From Kluyvera genomosp. 3 (GTDB lineage Bacteria > Pseudomonadota > Gammaproteobacteria > Enterobacterales > Enterobacteriaceae): 64,000 bases of DNA. The notes beneath the pieces are model-generated. The model saw only the letters and a program-made list of their open reading frames with translations. It was not told where the DNA came from and made no database searches. Shown here piece after piece: positions 53,574 to 63,967 of the stretch (positions within the stretch are counted from its first letter, which is position 1; every line of letters starts with the position of its first letter). The translations under genes and the position numbers were made by a program. The stretch lies in contig CP022114.1 of the NCBI GenBank assembly GCA_002211745.1, positions 4,248,645-4,312,644 on the forward strand, in the 5' to 3' direction.

Positions 53574-54725
53574 ATGTCGCTTATCACCGATCTACCCGCC
53601 ATTTTCGATCAGTTCTCCGAAGCCCGCCAGAAAGGCTTTCTCACCGTGATGGATCTCAAAGAGCAAGGCACGCCGCTGGTCGGCACCTACTGCACCTTTA
53701 TGCCGCAGGAAATTCCGATGGCGGCGGGCGCGGTGGTGGTCTCGCTGTGCTCCACCTCTGATGAAACCATTGAAGAGGCGGAGAAAGACCTGCCGCGCAA
53801 CCTCTGCCCACTGATCAAAAGCAGCTACGGCTTCGGCAAAACCGATAAATGTCCCTACTTCTACTTCTCCGATCTGGTGGTCGGTGAAACCACCTGCGAT
53901 GGCAAGAAGAAGATGTACGAGTACATGGCCGAGTTTAAGCCGGTACACGTGATGCAGCTACCGAACAGCGCCGCCGATGCCGCCTCCCGCGCGCTGTGGA
54001 AAGCGGAGATTCTGCGCCTCCAGCAGGCGGTTGAAGCACGTTTTGGCACGGCGATTACCGAAGCCTCCCTGCGCGAGGCCATCGCCCTCAAAAACCGCGA
54101 GCGCCGGGCGCTGGCTAACTTCTACCGCGTCGGGCAGCTCAATCCTCCGGCGCTCAGCGGCAGCGACATTTTGAAAGTGGTGTACGGCGCAACCTTCCGC
54201 TTCGATAAAGAGACGCTGATTGACGAGCTGAACGGCATGGCCGAGCGCGTGCGTCAGGAGTGGGAAAGCGGCAAGCGGCTGGACGCCCGCCCGCGCATTC
54301 TGATCACCGGCTGCCCGATCGGCGGCGCGGCGGAGAAAGTGGTGAAAGCCATTGAGGATAACGGCGGCTGGGTGGTCGGTTTTGAAAACTGCACCGGCGC
54401 TAAAGCCACCGAGCGCTGCGTCGACGAGGACGGCGACGTATACGACGCGCTCACCGACAAGTATCTCGCCATCGGCTGCTCGTGCATCTCACCGAACGAC
54501 CAGCGCTTAACGTTGCTCAGCCAGATGGTGGACGAGTATCAGGCCGATGGTGTGGTCGACGTGATTTTGCAGGCCTGCCATACCTATGCCGTTGAATCAA
54601 TGGCGATTAAACGCCACGTGCGCCAGCAGCATAATATTCCCTATATCGCCATTGAGACCGACTACTCCACCGCCGATATCGGCCAGCTTAGCACCCGCGT
54701 CGCGGCCTTTATTGAAATGCTGTAG
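53574..54725 (+). CDS. yjiM: 2-hydroxyacyl-CoA dehydratase-like protein YjiM
   Basis: A 383-aa protein of the HgdB/D-component family, related to iron-sulfur dehydratases and double-cubane proteins. Cysteine motifs able to bind clusters are NLCPLIKSSYG, KCPYFYFSD, GCPIGG, FENCTGA and QACHTYA. Its substrate is unknown. It ends 8 bp before the activator-like yjiL, matching the enzyme/activator pairing of this family. Intact. Confidence 0.92.
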   Translation: MSLITDLPAIFDQFSEARQKGFLTVMDLKEQGTPLVGTYCTFMPQEIPMAAGAVVVSLCSTSDETIEEAEKDLPRNLCPLIKSSYGFGKTDKCPYFYFSDLVVGETTCDGKKKMYEYMAEFKPVHVMQLPNSAADAASRALWKAEILRLQQAVEARFGTAITEASLREAIALKNRERRALANFYRVGQLNPPALSGSDILKVVYGATFRFDKETLIDELNGMAERVRQEWESGKRLDARPRILITGCPIGGAAEKVVKAIEDNGGWVVGFENCTGAKATERCVDEDGDVYDALTDKYLAIGCSCISPNDQRLTLLSQMVDEYQADGVVDVILQACHTYAVESMAIKRHVRQQHNIPYIAIETDYSTADIGQLSTRVAAFIEML

Positions 54726-54733
54726 GAGCGCGC

Positions 54734-55495
54734 GTGACGTTATCAATAGGCATTGATTCAGGGTCAACCGCCACCAAAGGCATCCTGCTGGAAGACGGCG
54801 TTATCCGCCGTCGTTTCCTCACCCCTACGCCGTTTCGCCCCGCCGACGCGATCGTTGAGGCATGGGAGACGCTCTGCGCTGGTCTGGAGGCGCGGCCGTT
54901 CCTGACGCTCACCGGCTATGGCCGCCAGCTGGTAGATTTTGCCGACAAGCAGGTGACGGAGATCTCCTGCCATGGGCGCGGCGCGCGACTGCTGCTGCCG
55001 CAAACGCGCACGGTGATTGATATCGGCGGCCAGGACAGCAAGGTGATTCAACTGGATGAGGACGGCAATCTCACCGATTTCCTGATGAATGACAAATGCG
55101 CGGCGGGCACCGGGCGCTTTCTGGAAGTGATTTCCCGCACGCTGGGCGCCAGCGTCGAGCAACTGGATGCGCTGACGGAAGGCGTTGAACCCCACGCCAT
55201 TACCAGCATGTGCACGGTGTTTGCCGAGTCCGAAGTGATCAGTCTGCGCTCGGCGGGCGTGCCGCCAGAGGCGATTCTGGCGGGCGTCGTCAACGCCATG
55301 GCGCGGCGCAGCGCCAACTTTATCGGCAGGCTGTCGGCGCAGGGGCCGCTGCTGTTTACCGGCGGCGTCAGCCACTGCGCGGCATTTGGCAGAATGCTGT
55401 CGGCGCATGTGAATATGCCGGTGCAGACGCACCCGGACGCGCAGTTTGCCGGGGCGATCGGCGCGGCGATGATCGGGCAACGGATGAGAAAATGA
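54734..55495 (+). CDS. yjiL: BcrAD/BadFG-type activator ATPase YjiL
   Basis: A 253-aa ASKHA-fold ATPase that delivers an electron to its dehydratase partner. ATP-site motifs are GIDSGSTATKG and DIGGQDSKVI. The cluster-binding cysteines are in NDKCAAGTGRF and SMCTVFAESEV. It starts at GTG and overlaps the next gene by four bases. Intact. Confidence 0.93.
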   Translation: MTLSIGIDSGSTATKGILLEDGVIRRRFLTPTPFRPADAIVEAWETLCAGLEARPFLTLTGYGRQLVDFADKQVTEISCHGRGARLLLPQTRTVIDIGGQDSKVIQLDEDGNLTDFLMNDKCAAGTGRFLEVISRTLGASVEQLDALTEGVEPHAITSMCTVFAESEVISLRSAGVPPEAILAGVVNAMARRSANFIGRLSAQGPLLFTGGVSHCAAFGRMLSAHVNMPVQTHPDAQFAGAIGAAMIGQRMRK

Positions 55496-55761
55496 CGGAG
55501 TATCTGTTTTTGTTTCACTCCACACTCGGCGTGGTGCAAACCCGCAAAGCGCTACAGGCGGCGGGCATTACCTTTCGGGTGGCGGATATTCCGCGCCAGC
55601 TGCGCGGCGGCTGCGGGCTGTGTATTTATCTGCATTGCCCGCAGGGTGACGAACTGCGCTGGGTGATTCCCGGCGCGACGGAGAGTATTTACCGCTGCGA
55701 CGAGGGTTTTCAGCTGTTGCACACATTCCCTGCACCATCACACAACCCGGGCGAAGCATAA
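55492..55761 (+). CDS. DUF3343 putative Se/S carrier-like protein
   Basis: An 89-aa protein with the conserved cysteine motif GGCGLCIY of the DUF3343 family. The start ATG overlaps the yjiL stop (ATGA), so it is coupled to yjiML. Members often accompany redox or selenium enzymes. What it does for YjiM/YjiL is not known. Confidence 0.82.
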   Translation: MTEYLFLFHSTLGVVQTRKALQAAGITFRVADIPRQLRGGCGLCIYLHCPQGDELRWVIPGATESIYRCDEGFQLLHTFPAPSHNPGEA

Positions 55762-55774
55762 CCGCCCACGGTTT

Positions 55775-55855
55775 TGCCGGGTGGCGGCTTCGCCTTACCC
55801 GGCCTACAGAATCGCCCGTAGGCCGGATAAGCGCAGCGCCATCCGGCACGCCCGC
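55775..55855. repeat. REP/BIME palindromes
   Basis: Two inverted REP copies (GCCGGGTGGCGGCTTCGCC and GTAGGCCGGATAAGCGCAG types) between convergent genes. Confidence 0.8.
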
Positions 55856-55858
55856 AGC

Positions 55859-56936
55859 TTAATGGCTCCACTTCTCCTGCTGCAACTCCAGCAGCAGCAG
55901 CATCATCAGCGCCTGGGCATATGGCACCGGGGCCATGGCGATATCGCAGTAGTATTGCAGATCCGGGCCAACCATCGTCCCTTTTGAGGCTTCCAGCACG
56001 ATCCCGCCTTCGTCGATCCTGTCGCGCAGCGCGTGCCAGGCTCGCATCGCATGTTCCGCCACTTTCTCGTCGAGGATCCCATCCGCACGCCGCGCAGCAT
56101 GCCGTAGGCGATCCCGGCGGTGGCGGAGGATTCCTGCGGCGACAGCGGATCGTCGAGCAGGGTGTGCCACATGCCGTTGTCAGCCTGTAGCGCGCATAGC
56201 GTATTGACCTGGCGCGCCACCACCACCGAGAGATAGCGCTTCACGCTGGCGTCGAGGCTGTCGCCAAGCAGGGTGATAAACTCCGGGATCGCCACGGTGA
56301 TCCATGCGTTGCCGCGCGCCCAGAAGGCTTCGGAGAAGTGGTGTTTGCCGACGAACGTCCAGCCGTGATACCACAGGCCGCTCGCCGGTTCGCACAGGTA
56401 GCGGGTGTGCAGCAGGAACTGATAAGACGCTTCGTCGATCAGATCTTTGCGCTTGAGCACCACGCCCGCCGTACCGAGGAACAGGCAGGTCATAAACAGC
56501 GTGTCGTCCCACAGATGGCCGGTGTTCGGCTGCTCTTTCACCACGTGCTGGAACCCGCCCTCTTCGGTTTTCGGCAGCGTGCGCAGCAGGGAATCGGCCC
56601 AGTCGTTGACCACTTTCAGCAGATCGTCGCGCCCGGTATGTCCGGCTACCAGCGCGAGCGTGATCATCGGCGCGGTGGTGTTGATCTGGATCTCCGGCAG
56701 CCCCTTCGCCAGCTGATCTTCATACCAGGTGAGGATCGACTGTTGCAGGTTGGCATCGTTCTGCTGGCGGGCGTACTGCCAGAAACCGTACAGGCCAACG
56801 CCCACCTCCCATTCCCACTCTTCAAAGTGGATGGCAAACCCTCGCCGCCGCTGGTGTCGACTTCGCCCATGTTTTTCAGGCGGCAGAAGCCCTGAACCAC
56901 CTGCTCCAGCAGACGGCTTAATGTTGCATTGTTCAT
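55859..56936 (-). CDS. GH105 family unsaturated uronyl hydrolase (second copy)
   Basis: A second GH105 enzyme, distinct in sequence from the one at 37-38 kb. The signature HLWDDTLFMTCLF holds the probable catalytic aspartate; also YHGWTFVGKHHFSEAFWARGNAWI (abbreviated). No signal peptide, so it is cytoplasmic. Two one-base losses in G runs (near 56840 and 56083) break it; restored length is 359 aa. Its ATG overlaps the stop of the 803-aa gene by four bases, so they form an operon. Confidence 0.87.
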
Positions 56937-59339
56937 TGCGCGTCTCCTGACAGCGTAATCTGAAGTTCATTACCCACCAGCGTCGGGAACGCGGCGGTTG
57001 CGCCGTTGTGCTGGCATTCACCCTGCCAGCTCAGTTGCATCAGCGTTTGTCGGTCATCGTGGACGCGCGCGCTCTTATCCTGCTGCACAATGTGCAGCCC
57101 CTGAACGCGCTGGCAGAAGGCCTCAAAATCGCCCTCACCCACTTCCAGCCACCACGCAACGCGGCGGCCTTCAGCGCGAACTTCATCACCGATAACGGTC
57201 AGCGGCTGCGAGCAGAGCACGGCGGCAAACGCGTTGCCTGCGCGCACCGCATAGCCTTGCGCCACGGGGCGCACTTCATCAAAGGCTTCGGCGTGAAGGT
57301 GCAGATGGGTCCAGCCCAGCGCCTCATGCTCCTCCATCTGCCACAGCAGCATCGCCCGGTTGTCGGCCTGCATAACGCGCGGCAGCACGCCGTTGCCGGC
57401 CCAGAAAGAAGGACGCGCTTCGCTGCCTGGGGCCACGTCACCCGGATGGTTGATCCACAGACGGGCATGCGGATGGGTAGCGAACTGGACATCCACCAGG
57501 TGCTGCTGGTGACCGCGTTCGCCGGTGTGGTGATCGACACAGCTGGAGAGGCTCACCGCCGGCTGTTTCCACGCCACAATCTTGCCGCCGCCGCACTGGT
57601 AGTGGGCGCTCAGCGTGCCGTGATTCAGACGCGCATAGCGGGCAGATTCCAGGGGAGGCACATAGTCGCTCAGACAAAAGAACGGCAGCGAGGCGCACTT
57701 ACGGTTGACGCGGCCGCCGCCCAGGCGACGTGACCAAAGGCGGAAAGCTCGCTCATCTGGCTTGCCAGCAGCTCTTTCTCATAGACACGCCCATGGTGCC
57801 CGCGGCAATGCCGGACTGGTAGTGCAGCGCGCTGGTGAGCATCAGGCGGTCAATCAGATGGCGCGCGCGCTGGCGCAGCGTGGCGTCGTCGGCCAGTTGA
57901 TAGAGCGCAAACAGGCCAATGTAATCCACCGGGTAATACGGGGCCGAATTCCACTCAACGAACCCTGCTGCTCAACCGCATCAAACCAGGCATGCAGACG
58001 CTGGGTGGCGATCGCTTGCTGTTCGCGACCGCGACGCCCCGAAGCGGTAAACAGATCATCAGGGAACATCTGCCCGGCGAGGTACTGAGCGGTATGGAAA
58101 CAGAGCGCGTGATTCTCGCTCCAGTACCACATCACGTCGTTGCCCAGTTCGTCATACCAGTAGCGATAGCCGACAATGGCGGAACGCACGCGTTTCCACA
58201 GCACCGCCGGGAAGTGTTCGCCGTGGAAGTCATGCCAGATCCACAGCAGCGGCACCATCGAGAAATCCGAGCAGTCCTGACGGGCGCTGATGCGCTGGAG
58301 CGTGCTAATCAGCAGTTCCTGCGCCAGCGGGCCGCTGTCGCCAACGTGCAGCATTGCCAGCAGGCGGCCAGTGCGCGGCACGCCGTGTTCGGCGATATAG
58401 CTCAGCGCCACGCGCTTACGGGTCTCCAGCACGCCTTCACCGCCGGGCAGGACGTCGTCGGCCAGTACGGTGAGGCTCAGGTTGCGGCTCATGGTGACGT
58501 CGCCCAAACGAGCGGTCAGTTCAAGACGGTAGTGCCCCATTTCAACGCTTGCCGGGAGGGGTAGCGTTAGCCCGTTTGGTCAGTCATGACCGAGCCGAAA
58601 TCCAGCGGACAGGTTGCAATGACGTCGTTACCCAGGCTATGGATAGCGCCACGCAGATGCAGCGCACGCTCTGCCCGGCAGGGCAGATTCAACTGCTGAT
58701 GCTGCGCGGTCGCCGTGGCGGGCAGCGAGTCCAGCACGGCCTGAAGCGTGTCGACGTCAGCGTTATTCACGCCCGGGAGCGTCGCGTCCAGCGGCGTGTC
58801 GCCCCGGTAGATCATGCGCAAAGCAAAGATCGTGTCGCGCTCAAACAGCTCATCGAGATGAATCAGCAGCGCGTTTTCCCCTGCTGAAGCGCAATATCAA
58901 CAACCTGCGTTTGCAGCGTGTTGCGGGTGAACGGCGTAAAGCACACGGCCTGTTGGTCATCACGCCAGATACGCACGCCGCCGCAGGTGGCAATCTCGAA
59001 GGGATAATCGCCTGCCTGCGCCGCATGCAGCGTCACCCGCAGCCAGCGCTGGCAGTGGGTCGCTACGTTTTGTACGCCGGAGAAGGTGACGGTATTGCTG
59101 GCCCCGGTCCAGGTGACAGCCGCCGCCGGTAAGGCACGCGCTGGCGACACCGTGCGCAAAGCCGTGTCGCGACGGAAGATGCGTCGGCAGAAGGATTCCT
59201 GCGCCGGGCCTTTGCCGTTGGCGAACTGATAGTCCATCGGCTCATCTACCGATTCACCGGTAAAGAATTCGGCAAACCGTTCATTGTGCGGCAGTGACAC
59301 CGTAAAGCGCGTCAGCGCCTCGCCCGCAATCAGCCTCAT
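56933..59339 (-). CDS. Large carbohydrate-active enzyme candidate (803 aa), unnamed family
   Basis: I do not recognise a named family. Five inferred one-base losses (near 58885, 58568, 57962, 57793 and 57690) split it; restored it is 803 aa. The N-terminal ~350 residues look beta-rich (sandwich-like). Next comes a helical, toroid-like part with conserved-looking blocks: WYWSENHALCFHTAQYLAGQ, then PDDLF, FVEWNSAPYYPVDYIGLFAL and AAGTMGRVYEKELL. The last ~270 residues are again beta-rich. This order resembles heparinase/alginate-lyase-fold enzymes. His/Asn/Tyr/Arg candidates lie in SENHALCFH and GRVYEK. No signal peptide, so it is intracellular. It is coupled to GH105. Confidence 0.65.
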
Positions 59340-59559
59340 CGTTGTTTCCTCAATAACCGCTAAATAATTAAGCGCTATTTTCTGGAAAGGATGGGAAGCA
59401 TGCTATGCGCAGGAGCGCGCACCTTCGCGGAACTGCCTGGTCATTCACAATCTCTTGCCGCCGGAAGGATAAAACGTGATAAGAGTCACACCAGCAGAGT
59501 CTGTGTGACGATGAATGCCGGGAAAACTCACGTTCCCCGGCGAAATGCACTTAATGATT

Positions 59560-59575
59560 CGTGATGTAAATCACA
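59560..59575 (-). promoter_or_regulatory. CRP site upstream of the 803-aa gene
   Basis: CGTGA-TGTAAA-TCACA, one mismatch from the CRP core, in the 231-bp gap before the 803-aa/GH105 operon. It overlaps the stop codon of the upstream gene. Confidence 0.65.
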
Positions 59576-61243
59576 TTTCACCCTTCAGCTGGGTCAGTTC
59601 ATGACTCAGACTATCGGCCAGCATGCGCACGCGGGTGGGATCGAACATCACATGCAGCCCTGGAGAGGCCTCGGTATGCCGGGCGCAGAAGCTGTCCATT
59701 TCCGCCGCGCAGCGGTAGAGCTCCTGAATATTGACCTGGCAAATCTCGCGCATGCTCCAGCTGTTCTCCACCAGCCGCGCGAAGTGCAGCGTGAAAAAGG
59801 CTTTTTGCGCGTGACGGAACAGCAGACAGTAGAGATCAAATCCCTGCCACTCTTCCTGCCAGCGCTGGTGCAACGAGAAGGGAAACGCCGCGCGGTCGGC
59901 AAAGGCCAGCGCCTGTTCGCGTAGAGTTACCGCCGCCTGCCAGGCGCTGTCTTTCTCTTCCGCAATCAGCGACAGGTTACGCGCGGAGGTCTCGACGTCG
60001 CTGGCGCTAAAGAAAATATCGCGCTCCGAGCCGGGTAGCCAGTGGTTGCGGTTAAGCTGACCGTACAGGCTCCACACCGCCTGACCATAGCTCGCAGGCA
60101 CCTGGCTGTGGCGATGGAAGACGTGGTCGCGCACGTAGATAGCCTGATACAGCACCTGCCCGGCCTGGCCCATCAGCGACTGAAACTCGTCGAAGGTCAC
60201 CTCATCGGGACGCCAGCCGTAGCACTCATCCAGCCAGTGGGTCAGCAGCGCCGCGCGGGTCAGATGCTCGTTTTCCCGTGCCAGAATCTGGCTGCAGGCC
60301 ACCAAGTTGCATTCGCTCAGCGTGCCCATCACCCAGTGGTTATCGACCCTTCCCAGCTGGTTTTGCACACCGCGCCGGTAATCGTGGGGTTGCCCCGGCA
60401 CCACAGCAAGCGGCCCTGAAGCTCATCGATACGCGGGAAGGGGAACACGCCCCAGCCCACCTCTTCCCCACCAGATCCAGCTCCACCCACACATCGCGGT
60501 CCTCGACATCCAGCAGCGCCGGGTTGTTGGGGAAGGTTGGCCAGAAGCGCTCCGGCGTCAGTTTAATGGACACCGAAACGCACTCCGGCAACGTGCGGAT
60601 GGCCTCCATCACGTTGCTGATATCGTGGTTACCCGCCGGAAAAGCGCGCAGCACCAGGTGCTTATTTTCACGCATCACTGCGCGAGCCATAGCGCTGAAG
60701 CACAGGGTATAGCGGGAGAGACTGCGGGATCAATATGCGGCGACGGGTCGTCCTGGCCGGTCAGCTCCCAGTTGGGGCGGGAGATCGGCAGCAGGCCGTC
60801 GGTATTGGAAAGCGCCACCAGCAGACCGCTGATCGCCGGATCTGCTGGCACAGTAAGGTGAGTTTATCCGCCAGATACTGACACCAGAATTCGACGTCGA
60901 AGCGGATGCTGCCGTCTTTATCAATCAGCTGCGGGTGCGCCGCCAGCAGGTCAGCGGGAAAACTGAGCTCTTTGGCCTGAAGATAAAATTTCAGCCCATG
61001 CTGCTGGCAGTAACCGGCCAGCCGGTTGAGGTACACGCAGCGCGCGCGCTGCTGGCTGGAGAGGCGATCGTTGTACTGATGCGGGGTGTAGCCTTTCGGC
61101 GAAACGAGTTTATCAAACAGGTCCGTTTGCCCCACCACCACGGTATTAAACTCATGGCGGGCCGCCCACTGTACCAGCTGGCAGGCTTTGTCCCAGTTCC
61201 AGAACTCCTGGTTATTCAGTTCCAGCGCACGCGTCTTCCACAT
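59571..61243 (-). CDS. Putative intracellular glycosidase (558 aa), unnamed family
   Basis: No named family recognised. Four inferred one-base losses (near 60845, 60722, 60468 and 60350) split it; restored it is 558 aa. The N-terminus looks like a TIM-barrel glycosidase (FNTVVVGQTDLFDKLVSPKGY, YCQQHGLKFYLQAKEL; abbreviated) and is loosely like alpha-glucuronidases or GH20-type folds. A middle segment SVSIKLTPERFWP and VWVELDL precedes a helical C-terminal region. Tryptophan and acidic residues are frequent. No signal peptide. It lies directly upstream of the 803-aa/GH105 pair on the same strand. Confidence 0.6.
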
Positions 61244-61323
61244 TGTCTCTCTCCATCACGCCACCGCGGCGAGCGGCTATTGTAAACACAGATGGTAGAG
61301 AACAATCAGCGTCCTGAAGTGCG

Positions 61324-62385
61324 CTACTTCACAATAAAGCGCGTTGGCGCAAAGCAGTTGAGCAGGCGGTGCAGAATAAACACCATCGTCAGCGTGGCCA
61401 GCAGCGAAATCGTGACCGAGGTGGCGCGGTAGAGATCGCTGAACACCAGGTCGCCGTCCGGCTGCAGATTCTGGCCGAACATAATGCCGATGGTGGTGAT
61501 GCTGGCAAAGCCAACGCCCGCCCCCACTTTTTCCATCACATGCAACCGCGCGCTGAAGGCCAGCCCCAGGCCAATTAACGGCATCATCAACAGCATGTGA
61601 CTGCTGTGATCGTAGAGGATCAGTTGCACCACCAGGATGTACAAGCAGGCCAGCACCACGCCAGCGACGCGCCAGATCGAGCTGATCACCGCGCCGCGGT
61701 AGTGCATGGGGAACAGGATCAGGATCCCCGCCATCAGCGCCGACAGGGAGTCGCTAAGATCGCTAATCTGAAAGACGATAAAGATAATCGTCGCTACGCT
61801 GCCGGAGAGCAGCGATTCATGGCGCACGCGGGCAGCGTCTTTTTCAATCAGCGGTGGCGGCTTGCGCGGCTCAGCATCCGGAATCAGGTAGTGCATCAGC
61901 GCGCTGAGCGCCACCGCCAGAACGCTGGCTTCAATATTTGAAAACAGCAGCGTATGCCAGTTGGCCGTCGGGTAGCTCATAAAGTTGAGCATCACGCTCT
62001 GGCACACCACGCCCATCGAGCCAAACAGGAACAGCGGCCCTTTGCTCATAAAGCGAAAACGCATGACGTACAGCGCGAATACCACTACCGTCATCATCAC
62101 CGGCCATTGGCTCAAATAGCCGATGATCAGCACCATTTCCAGGCAGTTTAGCGAGGCGCTAAAGATAAACTGTTTCGCCACATGGCGATTAAACACCGGC
62201 ACCAGCGCGGTGAGCAGCAGCGGGTAAACCACGTAGAAAACGCCGTACTGGGTATCGAAAAAGCTCGAAATACTCAACGCCAGCATACCGGCAAAAGAGA
62301 TGCGCAGGGTCTGACGGAAATCGTTCGCCGTGTAGACGATATTGCCGTGAGGGGTAAAGACCTGCGCGAGGGTGTTAATAGACAT
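61324..62385 (-). CDS. DUF2955/FUSC-like membrane transporter subunit
   Basis: A 353-aa inner-membrane protein with two sets of hydrophobic spans and a soluble middle part, related to the aromatic-acid exporter AaeB family. It overlaps the hlyD gene by 11 bp, as expected for a pump and its adaptor. Substrate unknown. Intact. Confidence 0.82.
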   Translation of the reverse strand: MSINTLAQVFTPHGNIVYTANDFRQTLRISFAGMLALSISSFFDTQYGVFYVVYPLLLTALVPVFNRHVAKQFIFSASLNCLEMVLIIGYLSQWPVMMTVVVFALYVMRFRFMSKGPLFLFGSMGVVCQSVMLNFMSYPTANWHTLLFSNIEASVLAVALSALMHYLIPDAEPRKPPPLIEKDAARVRHESLLSGSVATIIFIVFQISDLSDSLSALMAGILILFPMHYRGAVISSIWRVAGVVLACLYILVVQLILYDHSSHMLLMMPLIGLGLAFSARLHVMEKVGAGVGFASITTIGIMFGQNLQPDGDLVFSDLYRATSVTISLLATLTMVFILHRLLNCFAPTRFIVK

Positions 62386-63441
62386 AGTGCAACCAGCTTA
62401 TCAGGTGGATTTGCAGACCGGAGAAGAAGCGGGCAAACGCGCCTTCGCTGTTATACAGCTGAACGGTAGCACGCGCGCCGGTCGGCAAGGTTTTCTCCAG
62501 CGGTTCGTCCAGCGCCACGTGAATGCGCATACGCTGCGCGTCGCGTACCCAACGGGTGGACTGCTCCGGCTGCGATAGCTCGCCGTTCACCTCTTCCTGA
62601 CCGGCAAGGATCCCGGCGTCGCTGCTGGTCACTCGCGCGGCGAAGACTTTACCCGGCATAGCATCAAATACCACCGCCGCGTCGGTTCCCTGACGCGTGT
62701 GGCGCAGGCTTTTTTCGCGGAAATCGGCGACGATGTCGGTCTGCTGATTAACCACTGCCATCACCGGGCTGCCCGCCGAGGCGTACAGGCCGGGGCTAAG
62801 CTGCAAATTACTGACGGTGCCGTCAGCTTCAGCGCGAATTTTCGTCCACTCGAGATTGAGCTGCGCTTCCCGCAATGTGGTCTGATACTGCTGGAGCGTG
62901 ACGTTGCGACGGTCATCGCGCTCGCCACGCTGAATTTGCAGATTGTGAATCGAGGCGCGCAATGCACTCACCGACTGCTCGCTGGTCTGCCAGGTGGTGC
63001 GCACCTTATCGAGATCGGCCTGCGAGACGTTTTGCATCCGGCTCAGGCTTTGATAGCGATCGTAGGTCACGCGATCGTTACGCGCGGTAAGCTGGGCGGT
63101 TTTGAGGTTGGCCTCAGCGGCGGCAATCTGCGCGTCCAGCTGTTGATTGCTCAGCTTTGCCTGGGCCAGCGCCAGCGTCGCGGCATCGACCTTATTCTGG
63201 AACGGCGTTGGGTCCAGCTCATACAGCAGGTCCCCTTTTTCACCGTGCTGTTGTTGTGCACATACACCTGCGAGACGTAGCCGGAAACGCGGGACGAAAT
63301 CGGCGTCACCACGCGCATCACCGTGGAGTCCGGCGTGAGCGGGATCCAGATATCGGCAACGATAAAATAGGCAAACATCAGCAGGAAAGAGGCAATACTC
63401 ACCCTTACCCAGCGGGCAAATTTCTGTTCTGGCGTCATCAT
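62375..63441 (-). CDS. HlyD-family membrane fusion protein
   Basis: A periplasmic adaptor with one N-terminal span (VSIASFLLMFAYFIVADIW). Next comes a lipoyl-like half (VTPISSRVSGYVSQVYVHNNSTVKKGD), a coiled-coil hairpin (residues ~90-180) and the second lipoyl half (WTKIRAEADGTVSNLQL). One lost base in a G run near 63233 breaks it; restored length is 355 aa. It is the middle gene of marR-hlyD-DUF2955. Confidence 0.9.
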
Positions 63442-63445
63442 GGTG

Positions 63446-63913
63446 TTATTCGGTTTTATTATTTTCTTCGCGGATATTCCGCAGATTGCAGGCTATTTGA
63501 TTCAGGGTGTCGCTAAACTTCGCCATGTCAGCGGCGGGAATGCCGGTGGACACGCGCGCCTGTAAGGCTTCAATCACCTGGTTTAGCGTCTGGAGCACCG
63601 CCCGACCTTCGTCGGTCAGCGTCAGCAGGCGAATTCGTTTATCGTACGGCGATACCGTCCGCAGCAGGTAGCCCTGCTGTTCTAGCAGGGTGAGCGTACG
63701 CATCAGCGGCGGCAGTTCGATCCCCTGCATTTCCGCCAGCTCGCTGACTGAGACGTTATCACCCAGCTGATGCAGCTGCATCAGCACCGTCCAGCTGGAC
63801 TGGGTCAAGCCGGTGTCGGTAATCGCATGATCGATGATAGAACGCCATTGGCGCACGACCATGGCCATACGCATCCCCATCGGGCGACGGGCAAACAGTT
63901 CATCTTCAGTCAT
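63446..63913 (-). CDS. MarR-family transcription regulator
   Basis: A 155-aa winged-helix regulator (SVSELAEMQGIELPPLMRTLTLLEQQGYLLR, abbreviated, with the wing SPYDKRIRLLTLTDEGR). It starts the efflux operon and probably represses it until a phenolic ligand binds, as other MarR proteins next to HlyD/FUSC pumps do. Intact; 4 bp before hlyD. Confidence 0.9.
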   Translation of the reverse strand: MTEDELFARRPMGMRMAMVVRQWRSIIDHAITDTGLTQSSWTVLMQLHQLGDNVSVSELAEMQGIELPPLMRTLTLLEQQGYLLRTVSPYDKRIRLLTLTDEGRAVLQTLNQVIEALQARVSTGIPAADMAKFSDTLNQIACNLRNIREENNKTE

Positions 63914-63942
63914 GGCAATCTCCGATCGTGTCGTACGATTAC

Positions 63943-63967
63943 GATAATACTTACCATGATAACTATC
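63943..63967 (-). promoter_or_regulatory. Imperfect palindrome upstream of marR
   Basis: GATAATACTTAC and the inverted arm ATGATAACTATC form an imperfect palindrome 30-54 bp before the marR ATG, a plausible autoregulatory operator. Confidence 0.3.
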
